A stretch of DNA of 8,475 bases from Jejubacter sp036620675 (GTDB lineage Bacteria > Pseudomonadota > Gammaproteobacteria > Enterobacterales > Enterobacteriaceae). The notes under the pieces are model-generated. The model was not told the origin of the DNA and ran no database searches. It saw only the letters and a program-made list of their open reading frames with translations. Positions 6,555-8,475 of the stretch are shown here, piece after piece (position 1 is the stretch's first letter; each line of letters begins with the position of its first letter). Both the position numbers and the translations under genes were made by a program. The stretch lies in NCBI GenBank assembly GCA_036620675.1, contig JAZHEE010000063.1; one strand, 5' to 3'.

Positions 6555-6583
6555 TTGAAAACTATTGAATATATGGCGCTAAT
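6555..6583 (+). promoter_or_regulatory. Candidate promoter for the double-hotdog gene
   Basis: TTGAAA (6555-6560) is followed by a 17-base spacer and GCTAAT (6578-6583). An overlapping TACAAT box at 6586-6591 could serve with TTGAAT (6565-6570) at 15 bases. Both lie in the AT-rich gap after the amidohydrolase fragment and about 110 bases before the next start. Confidence 0.35.
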
Positions 6584-6694
6584 TTTACAATAAAATTTAA
6601 TACTAACCACTGCAGCAACACGCTGAAGCCCAACTATGATTAGGCTGTAGTCACGTAACTCGCTCATTATCGGGTAAACAGGGGGCATATGGGG

Positions 6695-7564
6695 ATGACG
6701 CAGCAAAAGCATTTTTTTGATGTTACCGAAATATCTCAACGAGTTAAGGTCGAAAAACCTTATTTTGCTTTTCAACAACTTTGGTCAGATGAGGATTCAC
6801 TGGTTGGCACTTTTTCTTCTGAGCAGCCTCTTGTCTATGAGGCCGGTCTCATTACAGCTGGTGAACTGGGAAGACATATGGCTATTCTGGGCAGCTGTAC
6901 TGCTGTTGCACTACACAACGGGTCTGAAGGATATTATCTTGCAACAAAAGCGCATTTTATACGCAAGCAAAATAATCAGACTGCGGCCCATGAAACGTTT
7001 TATGCCAGTGCCCGGGTTCTGAATCTCGATAAGCGTTCCCTGAAAGTTTCAGCGCAGGTATGGAACAGTGAGCCAGTGGCAGAACTGATATGCGAATATA
7101 CAATTCTTTCACCTGCATTATTTCAGCGTAACTTTCGACATTACGCTAATGATAGCCAAACGGCTCCCTCGTGCTCCCCTTACAAATACCCGGTGCCTGT
7201 TTACAACCTGACGTTTCAACATGACAGACTGGATGCCAGTGCTGGCCCCCTGTCTCCCCTCCAGTGTGCCGGCCATTTTTCTGGTTACCCATGCTGGCCA
7301 GTCGCCATTATTTCACAAACTGCGTTTCAGGTTACCGGCGAGTTGCTCATAAAAAAATATGGTACCGGAACACGTTTCTGTGTACAGGATACGCAGCTGT
7401 CGGCAGAAAAACTGATCGGGGCTGACAGTGCTTTGAGATTCCGCATAGAAATAATGGCAGCACCAGAAAACGCCAACCAGCTAAAAAGCACTGCGAGCGT
7501 TTATAAGGATGATGAGCTGGTCGCGTACCTGGAGAACCAACTGGGATTAGTGTTAGCTGGATGA
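6695..7564 (+). CDS. Double-hotdog protein, FabZ/FabA-like fold, function unknown
   Basis: A 289-residue cytoplasmic protein without signal peptide or membrane segment. I do not recognise a named family, but the pattern suggests two hotdog domains. Residues 36-140 hold VGTFSSEQPLVYEAGLITAGELGRHMAILGS, which resembles the central helix of FabA/FabZ dehydratases, followed by strand-rich sequence. Residues 190-289 hold CAGHFSGYPCWP, which resembles the GHFPGxPxxPG active-site loop of FabZ, with His194. The catalytic Glu expected 14 residues later is Gln208, while the first half has Glu57 in its helix but no loop His. A composite active site is therefore possible but inferred. Start choice: ATG 6695 has AGGGGG nine bases upstream; ATG 6689 would leave only three. 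Alternatives are a thioesterase or an AfsA-like hotdog protein. It stands alone between amidohydrolase debris and resolvase, so context gives no pathway. Confidence 0.75.
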   Translation: MTQQKHFFDVTEISQRVKVEKPYFAFQQLWSDEDSLVGTFSSEQPLVYEAGLITAGELGRHMAILGSCTAVALHNGSEGYYLATKAHFIRKQNNQTAAHETFYASARVLNLDKRSLKVSAQVWNSEPVAELICEYTILSPALFQRNFRHYANDSQTAPSCSPYKYPVPVYNLTFQHDRLDASAGPLSPLQCAGHFSGYPCWPVAIISQTAFQVTGELLIKKYGTGTRFCVQDTQLSAEKLIGADSALRFRIEIMAAPENANQLKSTASVYKDDELVAYLENQLGLVLAG

Positions 7565-7570
7565 TTATAT

Positions 7571-7594
7571 GCCACCTTACAGTTTCAGGGTGGC
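7571..7594 (+). repeat. Stem-loop just after the double-hotdog gene
   Basis: GCCACCTT (7571-7578) pairs with AGGGTGGC (7587-7594): eight pairs with one G-T wobble and an 8-base loop, beginning six bases after the stop codon. The following sequence (AAATCAGCCATTTT) has no proper U-run, so it is at best a weak terminator or 3'-end stabiliser. Confidence 0.4.
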
Positions 7595-7709
7595 AAATCA
7601 GCCATTTTAGATAGCCCAAAATTAACCAGCCAATTAACATCGCAAATTGCAATTTTTAGCCACCTCTTTTACGATAGCCAAATTAACTATACTTATTTTG
7701 GCCACCTTA
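7571..7709. repeat. Cluster of GCCACCT and AGCC-AATTAAC repeats
   Basis: GCCACCT occurs at 7571, 7659 and 7701, two of them as GCCACCTTA, with an inverted AGGGTGGC at 7587. A second motif, AGCC followed by A's and TTAAC, occurs at 7613-7626, 7628-7638 and 7676-7687. A perfect 12-bp palindrome AAATTGCAATTT lies at 7644-7655. The segment is non-coding and AT-rich. It could be the binding-site array of a recombinase, transposase or replication protein, but none is identified. Confidence 0.45.
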
Positions 7710-7747
7710 AATGAAAATTGCTCGCATCTATGAAAGAGTCAGTACAT

Positions 7748-7776
7748 GGGGTTCTACGCCGGAACCCCAGATTTTT
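7748..7776 (+). terminator. Intrinsic terminator-like hairpin, plus strand
   Basis: GGGGTTC (7748-7754) pairs perfectly with GAACCCC (7762-7768) around a 7-base loop, followed by AG and ATTTTT. The U-run lies on the plus strand, so it would stop rightward transcription from the double-hotdog gene before it runs antisense into the resolvase. On the minus strand the stem follows the resolvase stop by about 22 bases but has no U-run. Confidence 0.5.
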
Positions 7777-7790
7777 CCGTCCGCCAAAAA

Positions 7791-8405
7791 TTATCCCCGG
7801 TTGAGCAGTTTTATGCCGTCAGCTCGCAGTTGACCATCAGGAGAAATGTGGCGGTACAGCGTTTGTCTGGTTATCCCCAGCTCCTGGCATAACGTACTGA
7901 CTTTCGTCTCTGGTCGTCCCATTGATGCCATTGCCAGTCGCAATTTTATTGGCGTCATTTTGTAAGGCCGTCCGCCGTTCCTCCCGCGCGCTCTTGCTGA
8001 GGCCAGGCCTGCAGTCGTTCGCTCGGCTATCAGTTCGCGCTCAAACTCGGCCAGTGCGGCAAAGATCCCAAAAACAAGCTTGCCGGCAGCTGTCGTGGTA
8101 TCGATGGTCGCTCCGTGACCGGTCAGTACCTTCAGGCCTATCCCGCGCCCGGTTAAGTCATGCACCGTATTAATGAGATGACGAAGGTCGCGCCCGAGTC
8201 GATCAAGTTTCCATACAATCAGGGTGTCATCGGGCCGTAGGGCCTTCAGACAGGCAATAAGTCCAGGGCGATCTTCTCGCTTGCCCGATGCCCGGTCTTC
8301 ATAAAGATGGGCAGCGTCAACGCCGGCAGTGATCAGCGCATCACGCTGTAAATCATTCGCCTGAGAACCATCTGCTTTTGATACCCGCATATAACCAATT
8401 AACAT
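7791..8405 (-). CDS. tnpR: Serine resolvase of a Tn3-family transposon
   Basis: This serine recombinase resolves transposon cointegrates at its res site. It has 204 residues and is intact. The catalytic domain has Arg7 and the nucleophile Ser9 in GYMRVSKAD, Arg46 in EDRPGL, and Arg69 and Arg72 in WKLDRLGR. The long E-helix follows (FAALAEFERELIAERT, near 112-128). The linker GRNGGRP leads to a C-terminal helix-turn-helix (KVSTLCQELGITRQTLYRHI). The start at 8405 is preceded by AGGTG and by a palindromic site within which transcription should begin, implying self-repression. Its position at the right edge, transcribed leftward, suggests a divergent tnpA beyond the window as in Tn3 or Tn5393. 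A stand-alone resolvase or invertase cannot be excluded without that flank. Confidence 0.9.
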   Translation of the reverse strand: MLIGYMRVSKADGSQANDLQRDALITAGVDAAHLYEDRASGKREDRPGLIACLKALRPDDTLIVWKLDRLGRDLRHLINTVHDLTGRGIGLKVLTGHGATIDTTTAAGKLVFGIFAALAEFERELIAERTTAGLASARARGRNGGRPYKMTPIKLRLAMASMGRPETKVSTLCQELGITRQTLYRHISPDGQLRADGIKLLNRG

Positions 8406-8413
8406 TTTACACC

Positions 8414-8441
8414 TGTCACATATACGTTCGATTATGTGACA
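8414..8441. promoter_or_regulatory. 28-bp palindromic resolvase site (res subsite)
   Basis: TGTCACATA and TATGTGACA form perfect 9-bp arms around a 10-base centre, giving 28 bp, the size of a crossover subsite (site I) in Tn3-type res. It starts nine bases upstream of the resolvase ATG, where accessory site III usually lies, so the subsite number cannot be fixed. A further TGTC-containing half-site at 8461-8467 suggests that res continues past the window edge. Confidence 0.7.
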
Positions 8442-8469
8442 TTCTGATTTTGGTGCTGATGTCTGTCAA
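8441..8469 (-). promoter_or_regulatory. Resolvase promoter
   Basis: On the minus strand a perfect -35 TTGACA (8469-8464) is followed by a 17-base spacer and -10 CAGAAT (8446-8441). The start point would fall near 8434, inside the palindromic site at 8414-8441, so bound resolvase should block its own transcription. Confidence 0.6.
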
Positions 8470-8475
8470 CAATAG

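Larger units (their letters stand above)
7791..8475. mobile_element. Partial Tn3-family transposon (resolvase and res end only)
   Basis: Only the resolvase gene and part of its res region are in the window. The transposase gene and terminal repeats are not seen. In Tn3-like elements with divergent tnpA and tnpR, cargo lies downstream of tnpR, here to the left, so the double-hotdog gene could be cargo or simply a neighbour. Confidence 0.55.

Noticed and set aside
6627..6646. AGCC-N12-GGCT symmetry upstream of the double-hotdog gene
   Set aside because: Four-base arms are expected by chance and do not coincide with a promoter box.
7748..7785. GGGG-starting sequence at 7748 as a Tn3-type 38-bp terminal inverted repeat
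   Set aside because: It lacks the usual TAAG inner end and forms a self-complementary hairpin with a U-run, which explains it better. No partner repeat is in the window.
1..8475. CRISPR array, tRNA, rRNA or riboswitch
   Set aside because: No regularly spaced repeats, cloverleaf pattern or recognisable riboswitch core was seen by reading both strands. A covariance-model scan was not possible.

Overview
The window looks like accessory DNA, probably plasmid or genomic-island DNA, from a member of the Enterobacterales (Klebsiella/Enterobacter/Salmonella/Escherichia type). This is inferred from a FimA/FimC/FimD-type chaperone-usher cluster, an IS110-family remnant and a Tn3-type resolvase packed together. 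No chromosomal housekeeping gene is present and no replicon gene is visible, so plasmid versus island cannot be decided.

Left part (1-4414, all minus strand, read right to left): a LuxR-type regulator (3821-4414), the major pilin (3138-3698), the periplasmic chaperone (2347-3078) and the outer-membrane usher (1-2304, cut by the window edge after 768 codons). The regulator would control the cluster. The pilin is exported and captured by the chaperone, then threaded through the usher. The tip adhesin or minor subunits are expected off the left edge. A strong hairpin between pilin and chaperone probably sets the excess of pilin over assembly proteins.

Centre (4415-5180): an AT-rich stretch with no convincing gene. 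It contains several perfect or near-perfect inverted repeats and two GATC sites exactly 50 bp apart, in the position where fimbrial control regions usually lie. A 32-codon reading frame with a good ribosome site (4889-4987) continues in frame after a TGA to 5086.

Debris (5181-6531): an IS110-family transposase that is dead several times over (nonsense codon, two catalytic acidic residues replaced, 3' end missing). It directly abuts the C-terminal third of an AbgB-like M20 amidohydrolase on the plus strand.

Right part (6532-8475): an intact plus-strand gene for an unrecognised double-hotdog protein (6695-7564) that seems to divide FabZ-like active-site residues between its two halves. It is followed by a non-coding stretch with repeated GCCACCT and AGCC-AATTAAC motifs and a plus-strand terminator-like hairpin. 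Next is an intact serine resolvase (7791-8405, minus strand) with a consensus promoter overlapped by a 28-bp palindromic res-type site. The rest of that Tn3-family element would lie beyond the right edge.

Nothing here is clearly a new molecular machine. The items most worth a second look are the double-hotdog gene, the palindrome- and GATC-bearing control region, and the repeat cluster at 7571-7709.
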